Of a stretch of 64,000 nucleotides of DNA, positions 32,444-44,400 are shown in pieces. The DNA is from Diadema setosum. Its lineage: Eukaryota > Echinodermata > Echinoidea > Diadematoida > Diadematidae. Below the pieces are notes generated by a model, which did not search any database, was not told the origin of the DNA, and was given only the letters and a program-made list of their open reading frames with translations. The position numbers were made by a program, and so were the translations under genes. Numbering within the stretch: the stretch's first letter is position 1; each line of letters opens with the position of its first letter. The stretch lies in NCBI RefSeq assembly GCF_964275005.1, contig NC_092688.1:22387903-22451902 (forward strand). Direction: 5' to 3'.

Positions 32444-32652
32444 CTGTAAAAGTGGATATTTTCGCGCAACTAATTTTTCGCATTTGGCCAGACGAAAAGA
32501 GTTTCGCGTGTTTTTAATTCCGCAGAATAAAGACATCAACCACTGGAACATACGGCATGCAAAAATATTCGTGTGCTTTTATTTTTGCGCTTGTTTCTGG
32601 TTGCGCGAAATGCGCAAAAATTTCAACACTGCAAAAATTTCCACTTTTACAG
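32444..32652. mobile_element. MITE, CTGTAAAAGTGG family, TA target duplication
   Basis: The ends are CTGTAAAAGTGGATATTTTC and CTGTAAAAGTGGAAATTTTT, flanked by TA. The 209-bp interior has TTCGCG words. A second copy is at 54517-54733. The ends share CTGTA with the CTGTATACGCC family. Confidence 0.8.
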
Positions 32653-32925
32653 TACATGTATTCATGTACAGGTGATACAATATGATTCACATGCGTGAAA
32701 GTCATAAGCCAAAGGTAGTCTAACTCAAGTCTTAGAAAAATCCAGATTTTTTTTTCCACCATGCATTTATGTGAAAAATAAAAAATAAAAAATATGGGAA
32801 AATGTGTATGTATTTCATTGTTACAGGATCGAGAATTGGAGAAGTAAAGAAAAAATCTCAGTCCCTTTCACTTAAAGTAATATTGTAACTGGACCATGAC
32901 TCAAAGTGACCCAACTCTTCCTTTA

Positions 32926-33420
32926 AAGTCTCATAAAAACAAACTTGAGTCACATCAACAGAGACTCCAACTCTCCCGTTTTCGACGGGAGATCTCCCGC
33001 CAAAAACCCATTTTTGCAAAATCTCCCGTTCTCCCGCTTGAGATTTAATTTCTCCCGCCCTGGCTCTGTGTCTCCCGTTGGAAAGGATTTCTTACTTATT
33101 ACTATCGTATGTTGAAAAAAAAAATAAGCCTTAGATAGCACCAGAGAGCATCTAGAACCCTAGGAACTTCGCACGCATCAACTTTAGTCTCCCGTTTGCT
33201 AGGGGTTTCGGGCGGGAGAATCTCCAGATCAGAAGGTGCTTGGGGTTGGAGTCTCTGCATCAACCACTGTACAATTCCAATATACTCTCCTTGTCAGGCT
33301 GTCCCGTTACAGTTAACAAAGCCAAGTCTCATAAAAACAAACTTGAGTCACATCAACCACTGTACAATTCCAATATACTCTCCTTTTCAGGCTGTCCCAT
33401 TACAGTTAACAAAGCCAAAG
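32926..33420. repeat. Tandem duplication of about 93 bp, first copy split by a MITE
   Basis: The unit runs from AGTCTCATAAAAACAAACTT through CCACTGTACAATTCCAATAT to GTTACAGTTAACAAAGCCA. The second copy, 33327-33420, is intact. The first copy is cut at CATCAA by the element at 32959-33257. Apart from that insertion the two copies differ at only two or three bases. Confidence 0.8.
32959..33257. mobile_element. MITE, CAGAGACTCCAAC ends, 6-bp (possibly 7-bp) target duplication
   Basis: The 299-bp element has perfect 13-bp inverted ends, CAGAGACTCCAAC. CATCAA flanks it at 32953-32958 and 33258-33263. The neighbouring duplicate at 33327-33420 shows the unfilled site CACATCAACCACTG. The interior repeats TCTCCCG words. 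Elements near 37450 and 53094 have related ends (CAGAGTTGCCAAGTCTCCC). Confidence 0.85.
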
Positions 33421-34354
33421 GAGTTTTTACCTGTCTGTGGATGCGCCATGATGTAACTTTTATAGAAGCCTGGCTCCCACTTATTCTCTTTGTGGCATAT
33501 CATACAGATGTTGCCTTTTTAATAGCCCTTGACATCCCCGTGCAGGTTATTTTGTCCCAAAGAGATTACATTTTCTTAAAGCACACAGCGATGAGGGAAT
33601 ACGTGTATTGTCTCATGGAGAAAACGTGTTCAAGTATATGTACATATATTACCAAGGAATGTCATATACAGTGTATTATTGATGAGTAATATTTATGTGC
33701 TCATAACATAGTAAGTAGTGATAGCATATAATTCTCACAAATTTTGTATGGGATGTTCAAATGTATGTTTTATCAGCCATTCAAACATGTACATGTACAG
33801 TATATGTACAATGTGTACTTGTGTATAGCTGCTCAGTCACTAAAGTGTGATTTTTTTTTTTCTGTTTGTTTTCAAACTGAGTCAGCATGGTCATTGGAAA
33901 TGATACAATGCTACATCACCTTGTCTCATTCAAATAAAACTAATCACTGTCACTTATATGAGAGGATGATACATTACACAAGTTTATACATTTCAGTATC
34001 CATTTGGTTGGAGTACATCCTTGACTGGCTAAAGTGGTCACATGACCTCATTTAGAGCAAGCAAAATCAAAACTGTGTACTGTACATGTATGTGTATTAA
34101 TAAAAGTAAAATGTACAGTATGTAAGGCTTGGCTCAGAAGTAGTTATGTGTATGGTAAAGATACTGTATTTGCGGAAATAGAGTCTATATCTGAGACACA
34201 ACCTGAAAGTAACATAAGGATATATAAGACACATCTTATGCCATTTTCATACAGATTGTACAGTGTGTACTGGCTACAGTGATGGTGTGGTGCTAATGAT
34301 CTAAACCAGTGAACACACATAGTTAACTTTTGCACACATAATTAAATACACGTA
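33421..34354. other. Unannotated spacer
   Basis: No gene is recognised. The frame at 33240-33689 spans the tandem duplication and the MITE edge and is not a gene. TGTACATGTACA words are frequent. Confidence 0.45.
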
Positions 34355-34554
34355 CAGTGGAAACTCCGTGTTACAAGTTCCATGGGACCAAGACAATGTG
34401 TTCATTATATCAGATATTTTGTTATTATAAGTACATGTACGTGCAGTCAAAAACAATACAAAACAAAGGAAATAAATGGATTGGGACCACAGAAATTAGT
34501 TTGTTATATCAGGTATTTTGTTATAGCAGATCTCTTTATATCTGGTTTCCACTG
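34355..34554. mobile_element. Tc1/mariner-type MITE, CAGTGGAAAC ends, TA target
   Basis: The ends CAGTGGAAACTCCGTGTTAC and CAGTGGAAACCAGATATAAA are flanked by TA. The interior has two TTGTTATA-type phrases (TCAGATATTTTGTTAT, TCAGGTATTTTGTTAT). A decayed relative is at 49167-49352, and the interrupted element at 45923-46610 has similar ends. Confidence 0.75.
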
Positions 34555-34556
34555 TA

Positions 34557-37449
34557 CACTGTATATACAATGTAAAACTTTGTGTATTAAAATCCGCCTG
34601 TAATATTGTTGAGGACGGGCTGATTTTGCTATAACATGCAATTCCCATACACACCTGCCCGAGTATACTCAGGACTCGTCCTCAACGGGTTAACCACACC
34701 TTGCATGTTATGTATTATGAGTACATATGTACATTGTAATGTATACACTGGTATGGCTTGCTTTGCACAAATTAAAATGCCCTCGGTGACTTAACATACA
34801 CTGGCTGTGACTCTTGTTTCTAACTGGACCAAGGTTGAAGTTCATGCTGTATATTGTCTGTAAGAATAGCATGTGAAGAAGGATGTGAGTAACAAGGAAA
34901 TCATGGCCTCCTCTATCCTGTCTAGAAGAGGACCTCAAGAAAGTACTTTCATTGAAGGGGGTAGAGGAACAGATTTCTTTGATTGTGCAGTATTATAGAA
35001 GTAAGAGGAAGAAAGGAAGCCAGGAATTAGTTAAACCTTCTGGAGTAAGTTGAAATTTGCACTGTACATGTATCAGTACGTAAGAAACAAGAGTTTGTAC
35101 TGCATGTCGTATGTATGCATAACACCATGTGACCGTGCATCACAAAACGAACAAAAAGTTGCACACACTGATTTTGTGTGAGGACTGAAAATACTGCAGG
35201 TGAAATGGGCCATAAGAGCCGATCTTGACTTTTTCATATTTTCTGAAAGAGCAAGTCTTCTTCTACATTATGCTTCAATTTGGGATCATAAAACGGGCAG
35301 GAAAGTGTGTTTTTTAGCAGTTTATCTCGAACATTTTTGGGCAGAATACTGTGATTAGGTGTGTCTTTAGAGTCCCCTTCATTTCTTAAAAACCTTGTAC
35401 ACACTCTTCACTTTCAACTTCTATAACTTTTGAAAGGATGATGCTACTCCTTAGAAAGTTAGCATTAATTAAGGATAGAATGTGTTAGTAAAGCATGCTC
35501 AATTTCAGTTTAATCTGATAATCCCTTCATTGTTGTTACTCCAGTGGTGTACATCCTTTTTTTTTTTTTTGTCCCTTTCATCACACAGTCAGCACGGCTT
35601 GGTAAAGATTAAGCTCTTGAATGGACATTGTACTTCAGAGCCTCTTTTCTCAGTTCACACTTTTTCGGAATGTGTGCCTTCTTTCCAATATTTAGATAGG
35701 TTAGGAGAGTCCGTTTGGTTTGAGTTATACATCATTTTAAAGCTTAAAGTCTGTTCTTTCAGAATATGCTCTTCACTAAAATTTCATGTCTGGCGACTTT
35801 TTGTTTTGTGGTGCAAGGTCACATATATACAATGCATGTACAATATCTTTTTTTTTTCTTTTTTTTTTCTCGATATGGGTGCATCTGTGTCTGTGTGTTT
35901 GTTCTATATTTGTATGCTAGTGTGTGTGTGTGTGTGCATGCGTGCATAAGACTAGATTACTTTACTATATTTTTCAGTGGCCTGCTACTGTTCATGTTGA
36001 TAGCGAAAAATAGGGTGGATTATATTGTCAGTAGTGCTAGATTTGATTTGGCTTCCCGAGAACAAAGCACATGTACAATGTAAAAGGACATTACTACATG
36101 TTGGCCCCTACTTGTACAATTCTACCAACAGTATCAACTGTACATGTACACTAATTGCTATCCCTACCTGTACTTTTTATTAGCATTCTTCTTTTAAATC
36201 TACAGGTGCTATCGAATCCTTGTTTGTTCATAAGCTAATTTGTCTATTTACTGTACATGTAGAGGCCTTTTTTTTTTCTTTCCTCTAATCAAATTGGCAT
36301 TTCAAGTTTCAACAGATAAAACGGGTATTATACACACAATTTTAGACTGGTACAGTATACACAGTCCTACATGTAAATATATGTACAGTGTACAAATATG
36401 AGCATAAATGTCCAACTTATGTACAATGTACACTGCAGCCACAAACAAAATGCATGTACACATGTACAACCATAAAATACAATTGGCAAATAGTGTACAC
36501 AGTAAGCATGATTTATTGTATAGATAGATCAACATACATTTCAACTGCTTCTGAGTGGTTGCCATATATATGAAGTTTATCCTGATTACACTGTACACAT
36601 GTAATAGGATTCATATTTAAAAAAGACATTGTGTAAACTATTTGTACACCTACAAAATATCGTGCATAGGGATCATTTGGTAATACACTAAGTATGATTC
36701 ATGCACCTCAAAGAACGTTCAGGATTGAGATAATGGTGCACATGCAGCAGTATCAGTAGAACACATTCGTGAAAGTGATGAAAATCGGACAATCTATTCA
36801 AAAGTTATAAATTTACAGTTGTAACATAGTTTCTGCAAAGTCCCTGAGCACTGTATGAAAGACTACAGGTGTGTAGAATGATTTAATGAAAGTACATACA
36901 ACTTGTAGGACCTACTGTATAAAGAGAATTGCCACAGGTAATAGTAAGGACTAGATCCTTTCATAAATGAAACTTAATATAATTCCTCTTCATAAAAATA
37001 TTTTCTATTTTTGTGCAACTTAGCAAGCAAAACATACAAAACATAGAAATATTCAGCAATGTACAGATTGTATCATTATAATCAATCCTGACAAAAAACT
37101 TTGTAGAGAAATGTTTGTTTTTTGTTGTTTTGTTGTTGTTGTTTTTGATTAGCCATTCTACTTATTATATTCTCATCAACATTTTCCAAGTGTTCTTTAA
37201 AATTTCAAATACAGCTGTATTCCACAGAATACTACAACTGTGCAAATCTTCCTTGTCTTGTTAGCACCTCAAGATATCACATTGCACATGTCAAAGAGTT
37301 GATGCAATGTACTACAGTGTACATTGTATGTACTAATATTACAGTCATTTCACTTTCGCTGGAGCTTCAGCTTGTACAAAGTACGAAAGTGTTAAAAATC
37401 ACACAAATCATCAACAAGCAAATGGAGGAATACAACTGAGAATAATCGC
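34557..37449. other. Long intergenic stretch, TGTACA-rich
   Basis: No host exon is found on either strand. It holds a (TG)n tract near 35921-35936, long T-runs near 35560 and 35850, and many TGTACATGTA palindromic words around 36060-36600. A half-copy of the TTAA-MITE arm lies at about 36745-36820 (GTAGAACACATTCGTGAAAG). Confidence 0.5.
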
Positions 37450-37650
37450 AGAGTTGCCAAGTCTCCCTGATTCTGCAGGAGTCTTCCTGAAAATGTCAAA
37501 ATCGGTTCACGTCTGAATAAGAGAATATTCAAATCTCCCTGATTTGGGAATTATTTTTGCCCACTGAAATGCATGTTAACACACAGATATCTCCCTGGTT
37601 GCTGTGTGGAATCTCCCGATTTGGATATGGGAATGTTGGCAAGACCTGAT
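37450..37650. mobile_element. Decayed MITE with CAGAGTTGCCAAGTCTCCC end
   Basis: The left end CAGAGTTGCCAAGTCTCCC is answered on the right by GGGAATGTTGGCAAGACCT, an imperfect mirror. TCTCCCTG/TCTCCCGA words recur inside. The ends resemble the element at 32959-33257. Confidence 0.45.
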
Positions 37651-37783
37651 AATGTATGCAAACAAACTATGCCACACGGTGAGCAGTTCTTGGCAGTGTT
37701 CTGTGCACGGACATCCATACAACAAATCTCCCTACAGTTTGGTTATGGATAAGTAAACATTCACAGCATGTGTATGATACCGC

Positions 37784-38263
37784 AATTGTTTCTACAGACT
37801 GTGGTGGCACAATGATTTAAGCTGCATACATGAGAAAGGAATAATAAAATATGCATTAACGTACACATATATTAACGTACACATATATATTAACGTACAA
37901 ATACATTTCCCTGAATCTGTGTCTGAGTTGATCAAAACAACAATGTCCTTGATTTCCATATGACGTAATGAAACATGTAAACTACTTAGCATAGGCAACA
38001 GGATAAAAGGTTGAGGGCAGGAATTGTTTCTACAGACTGTGGTAGCACAATGATTTAAGCTGCATACATGAGAAAGGAATAATAAAATATGCATTAACAT
38101 ACACATATATTAACGTACACATATATATATTAACGTACAAATACATTTCCCTGAATCTGTGTCTGAGTTGATCAAAACAACAACGTTCTTGATTTCCATA
38201 TGACGTAATGAAACATGTAAACTACTTAGCATAGGCAACAGGATAAAAGGTTGAGGGCAGGAA
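37784..38263. repeat. Tandem duplication of a 238-bp unit
   Basis: Copy 1 spans 37784-38021 and copy 2 spans 38022-38263. They are nearly identical; copy 2 has slightly longer TA runs. Each contains ATTAACGTACACATATAT repeats. The duplication lies just 3' of the BAAT-like stop codon and may be within the transcript's 3' UTR. Confidence 0.85.
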
Positions 38264-38349
38264 TAAGCTGCAGTCTAGGTTAAACAGTCTGGATAAACTA
38301 TTGCAGCAGAGCATATCATTGAGCAAGGGAACAAGTCAAAGACCGTTTT

Positions 38350-38498
38350 TCACTGGCCTTGTTCAGAGTCTAGCCAGTCTGTGCGATAGACTTCAGTCAC
38401 CCCTAGCTGTTGGCGGAACCAGTTGATAGTCTTCCTCCAAGCCGTTTCTTGACCACGACTGTGAAGCTTTGGATCACCGCCACAGGTTGCGATTAGAT
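38350..38498 (-). CDS. BAAT-like: BAAT-like coding exon 8 and stop
   Basis: The acceptor is CTTGCCTCAG, entering in phase 1. It encodes LIATCGGDPKLHSRGQETAW RKTINWFRQQLG and a 17-residue tail ending DSEQGQ before TAG-type termination. GGDPKLHSRGQETAW matches the WGGExxxHxxAQEHAW block of BAAT/ACOT proteins, with the leading Trp replaced by Cys. Confidence 0.85.
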
Positions 38499-41400
38499 CT
38501 GAGGCAAGAGGGACATTAACAAGTGAATAGGGCATTATAATGGGAAGAGTTATAGTTGGATGCATGCACCAACACAGATATAAATAGGCACTACTGTGCA
38601 CTCCCGTTTTAACAAACACGGTTATAATGAAATTCTGGTTACAACATAGTTAAAATTCAGGTCACAATATGATCCGCTCTATGTTTTTTATTGTTTATTA
38701 CCTCTGTCAAGGAAGGTGGGAGTTAAGTAATCATCGGCATTGGTTTGTCTGTTTGCAAAACACAATGTAACTCAAAAAGTTGTGTACGGATTGAAATGAA
38801 ACTTGCATGAATAGTTGATACTGACACAAGGAAGACCTCATTCAATTTTAGTAGTGATCTGGAAATTTTTCAGGATTTTCTGAAGGATTTTTCATCTTTT
38901 GGCATAAAGGTTAAAGACCTAATAAAATGCTTGCAAAATGTTTTAATATGCAAAAGAAATGTAAAATATATGTCATGATTATCAATGTAAATATGTTGTC
39001 AGTGTCGTTCCTTTTTTTTTTTTTTTTTTTTTTTTTTCACGTGACCAACACCCCTGAACCGATTGATGACGTATAAGCACGGAGTTGTAACTGTGTGCTC
39101 AGTTAGCAGACGCCGCTCAGCACAAGCACTCAGATTACTAGCTTGGTACACGCGCGTACACGATAGCTAGCCCGGCCAGGCCCGGGCCCCGCGGGATGTG
39201 CGCTCCCGGTCGACACACTGACTGTCGACATGTACGCATTACCACGTACATTATCACTAAGTTAGCTTGCACAGATACCTGGTACCTCGAGCATAATGTC
39301 TTCCCCTATATGGGTAAACTTCGACATTGATGATGATGATGAAGACTGCAGCTCTGACGATAGCGGAGAGGAAGAGGAGGCACATGAAGTTGAAAGGGAA
39401 GATGGGGAGGGAGAGGCAGCCGATGAACCAGAACGTTATCGTGGGGCTGCACCTTACCGATATGAACCAGCTGCATCTCCCCCGCTGCCAGTGCAAGAGC
39501 GTATGAACATGGCACCAAGCCCGAGAATAGACCTCACGGAAACGATCGCCTGGGAAATACAGAGTGGTATGTCTGGTATGCCCCCATATAGTTTAACGTT
39601 AGAAAGGATATACTGTATTCTACATGACTGACATTGTAAGTTGTAACTGTCTAGTAAGTAGATTAGAAGAACGGGCCCAGCTCGCTCACAAAGTGAGCGG
39701 CTACTCCGGCCCCAGCAAGCAAGCGGGAGCGTCCCGGCCGTGGCCTGGCCCGTCGGCCGGAGCTTACAAGTTAAACTACCAGTAGTAGTCTAGTAGTCCA
39801 GTAGATCTAGTAGCAGTCTACTAGTAGTTATAGTAGTCTACTAGTAGTAGTAATCTACTAGTACTACTACTAGTAGTAGTACTATTACCACTACGGCACT
39901 AGGTCTAGTAGACTAATAAGTAGTAATAGCAGAATCTTTGGTAGTAGTACAGAGGCTACACTCTAACGCCTAACGGTTAGGGGGATATGTTGTTACAGGG
40001 TGGGTCCTGGCTAAAAAAAAAAAAAAAAAAAGGCCTAACCAGTTTCCCATAGTCAGTTTCTGCAATATGATCAGTAATTTAGATGCGTCATTTTCTAAGA
40101 AAAACGATACCAAGAATGATCGTCAATTTTGGTCGAGTAGTTTTTGTTTTATGCTAAAAATCATACTGTGGAAGGAAGCCCAAACGCCGTGCTTATCTAC
40201 TGATGAATGCCACGGTGGGGCTGGATTCACGAGTAGGTCTAGGCCTATAAAGCAGGCGAGTCGCCATAGTATTAGTACAGACATGCAGTGGTGGTGGGGC
40301 TATCGTGAAATAGGCCCCACCGCAGTGCGCGTGCACCGTACCCGTGCGTTTATAGCAAGCAAGGGTAGGTCCTCCTAGGGTTTAGGGTTAGGTAGGGTTG
40401 TATTTATGGTTAAATTGGCCGTTAAAGTAGTCGAGCCGAGGGCCATATTATGAAGTCATTTTCGCCGCATTCACAAGTATTCACTGTGCAAAGGCAGCCC
40501 CACCGCCGTGCTTACCTACCGAGATGAACGCCACACGGTGGGGCTGAAACAGGCGAGTCGCCGCACTACCCGTAGTATTACTATTAGTACAGACACGCAG
40601 TGGTGGGGCCTATTTCACGAGTTTGCCGAAAATAATGGATATCCAAGCGTACCACAGTTGTAATCTGTATTATTGGCATTGGCATCATTAAATATTCTTT
40701 TGTCTAAAGGCTTAGCCAATGACAATAGTGCAGCGCAGCACCTGCTATGCGCTCGCTAGCTCGATCCCCCGCCAGCGCTAGGCATGACAGTGCAGCCGCC
40801 AGCCGGCTGTCGCTGCGCTCGCGCTGCGCTAGCATAGCTTTGCCAGCTCGCTGGCTACGGCTAGACTGGTCGTGAACGACTCCGTTCTTAGACGTCATCA
40901 CAATTTAGAAGTGATAGTGCGCCGCATGCGGTGAAAGTATAGCAAGTTTTCCAAAACCGAGGATATTGCATCCATTATGTTAACAAAATAGAACAAAATT
41001 CAGAACAGTAAAAAACCCCGCACAACCATAGAATTACTTAGAATTTAACATTTAATATTATTACATCATTGAGAAAAAAATGCCTAAACCATTTTATTAG
41101 GTCTTTAACAAACTTGGGGTTCAAGCTGTGCATCTTTTGGCATAAAAGTTAACCAACTTGGGGTTCAAGCTGTGCATATTGGAGATTTACATAAGTGCGT
41201 GCTCTGCTCGGGCAAGGCGCCCTGCAATGACATAAACAATGCTTCTATTTTGGGAAATTGCATACATGTTTACAAGGGTGGAATTGAGTTGCTGGCTTGG
41301 CGGAAGTCTGTGCTCTCTGAGTGCTTTTCTAGTTTGCTCAGTTATAACAAAATTTTGATATAACAAAAGAAAACTGCTGGTCCCTAGGACTTCGTTATAG

Positions 41401-44400
41401 CAGGCGTCTTTCTGTACCACATCAAAGACAAAAACCCATTACATTTTTCCTATCTTGCAATGGGAAAACCTTGCATTATTCTCACCTATTTTGGCACCAG
41501 GACAGACGTTAAAAAACCTGCAGAGTGGTAGGTATGGCACATCCACAAAGTGGCCGGTGCCTCTCAAGAAGACAGCTTCAAACAATTGATGTTTTCCAAC
41601 ATTCTGGAGTCGTGTGAGCATCTATCAACAGAGAGAAAAAGAAGGAATGTAAAAATATCCGGGCTAACTCCATCTAAATTGAATGCTAAAAACTGTCAAA
41701 AAAAAAAGAAAAAAAGAATGTGCCAGGCAAACAATGAATGAGGTATTACTTCATGCGCGTTCTTTCCATTGAGTGCAAAAGAAAGAAAAAGGAAATGTAG
41801 GACAATTCTAGTGCTACACTACTGATGCACTTCCCTTATAGCTAAATGATTTCATTTGCTTCACTTCGCAGGAATTTTGAGTTGTGGACATTAGGGTAAG
41901 AAAAGAAATCAAAATGAGTTTTCCCAGACACTTTAATCCGCAGGTAAATGTCATATGACATCTGAACTGCTACAATATGATTTCCTGACCAGCTTTCATC
42001 TAGATCTCAGACAAAAAAAAAAAAAAAAGGTTTTCTTTTCAAGTTTAGATGTTGCAATCCATGCAGCCATCTTTCTCGTGATGGTATTCTTTTGTTGAGC
42101 ATTGAAAGCCTAGACTGCAAATGGCTCCTCAAAGTTTTTGCATATCAGGTTAGAGCAGTGCAAATCTTAAAGTCTTGTGACATTTAAAAGAGCAAGTGAT
42201 ACTACAAATCTATTTAGAGTTTGTAATCTAGACTAGACATCATTTCCAATGGCTGCTCTCACTGTATGAGCCATATATTTTACTAGCAAATCCAATTGCA
42301 TGTATTTGCAAATCCGGACAATTTTGCAACTGGCTGAATTTGTGATTAATACTAGAGTACAGCAGTAATGGACCAAGAAATGTATGTGTGCATTCATGTT
42401 GGACCTGAGTGAATAGCACCAAATTTGCATAATTCTCGACGATCAAAACCCCAGTGCAAATGGTGTATACAGTATATGTGTGTCTGTGTGTGCAATAGGT
42501 GGGATTTCTGTTCTTGTTGCATTGATAATCATCCCTATAATTTTATTCCTCACTTTAATCTCCACTGAAAGTACAAAATGTGCTCCTTCCTTCGGTGAGA
42601 AGGTTTTATCATTGTATAAAATCTCTAGGTTGTATTAACAAGAGACCCGCGGGTCTAGCGGTCACCTGAGTATCGCAAGTTCACCTTTCACGCAGTCACT
42701 AATCTAAATTATTCACAGCTCTACTAAAATTTGACCAGGCATTCTCAAGTAGAAGATGAAAATGTACAATAAAAAACTAGAAATGTCGCTATGGCGACTG
42801 ATGCCTCCGCCATAATGCATGATTCTCCCAATACAGTTGAACCTCTCATATCCGGACAAGTCGGGACCGGGGCTCATCCGGATAAGGGATTTGGCCGGAT
42901 ACGCGAGACTCAATACTTTATACATGTACATATACATACACATGTACTGATGTAGCCCATGTAGTACCACATGTAGTAATGTGTATACTGCAACCTTTTC
43001 ATTGTTACACTCAGTAACAGACCCCAAAATAGAGGTGTATGTTAATGTTGGAAGTAATATGTAATTCATGTGTGTTTGTGTAGGAGTTCTCAAGGAGTTG
43101 GGAATCCCCCTTTCCTCCCGTAATTATTAAAAGAAAAAAAAAATCACGGCGAGATTGCGTCCGTATAATAGAGAGATCCGGATAAAGGGAGGCCAGATAA
43201 GAGAGGTTCAACTGTAGGTGTATAGTACAATGTCTTCACAATGTGTGATGACAGTTTCACCTAACTGGCAAAATACTGATATATGACAGGTTTGTCAGAA
43301 ATGTATTGAATGTTCACTTTCCTTGAACTGGGTTTGCTATAATTGTCTAAGAGTGCAGGTACACATATTTGGGGAATTGAGGATTTTTACTTGACTTCTG
43401 ACCGACCCTGTTATAAGTTTATGCATTGAGTAATTTTCAAGGTATGAAGAAAGAGTGTAATTACAGTACAAAATAGATTTTTTTTTTCATTTAAACCTGA
43501 CCTTTGATCCTTAACCTTTGACCTTTGACCTTCTGGCTGGAAATTTCCCAGAGAATCTCCATTAGGTAATACAACATGTATATATTAAGTTTTAAAACTA
43601 ATAATGCAAGCATTGAATATACACTAGTATATATGAGGGAAACAATAAAATTTTGAGGAGTTGACCTTGACCTTTGACCCCTGACCCCTAAATTCCCTAG
43701 ATAATCCCTGCCAGTCAGTACATGCATATGTACCAAGTTCTATGAAGATACATTAAACCATTTGCGAGAAAAGTGAAATTGCAACATTTTCACCTAACCT
43801 TTGACCTTTTGACCTTTGACCTTATGACATGAAACTCTCTCTGGAGAATCTTTATGCAGTAATACATATCCACACCAAGTTTCAATAAAATACCTTCTGG
43901 CATTGCATAGATATGGGGGAAATAGCAACATTTTTAGCATTTGACCTTTGACCTCTTGCCAATGTCATTAAAATCTCCTCAACTAATTGCCCCATCATAC
44001 ATCATCCTTGGACCAAGTTTGGTGAAAGCTACTTCATCCAGTTTTGAGTTATCACGTAAACAGATAAATTTTAGGATTTGACCTTGATCTTTGACCTTTG
44101 ACCTCTGTCCGATTTCACTAAAAAAACTAATCATGTAATTGTCCCATCATACATCATCCTCGGACAAAGTTTGGTGAAATTTGCTCGATCCAGTCTTGAG
44201 TTATCGCGTAAACGGATACAATTTCATGATTTGACCTTGACCTTTGACCTTTGGCCGATTTCACCCAAAATCTAATCAAGTAATTGCCCCATCATACTTT
44301 ATACTTGGACCAAGTTTGGTAAAATTCCAGTCAATATTTCTCAAGTTATCGCGTAAACGAATGCGGACGGACGTACGGACGTACAGATGTACGGACGGAC

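Noticed and set aside
33240-33689. 149-codon plus-strand frame
   Set aside because: It spans a MITE edge and a tandem duplication and gives repeated translated non-coding residues (INHCTIPIYSP twice).
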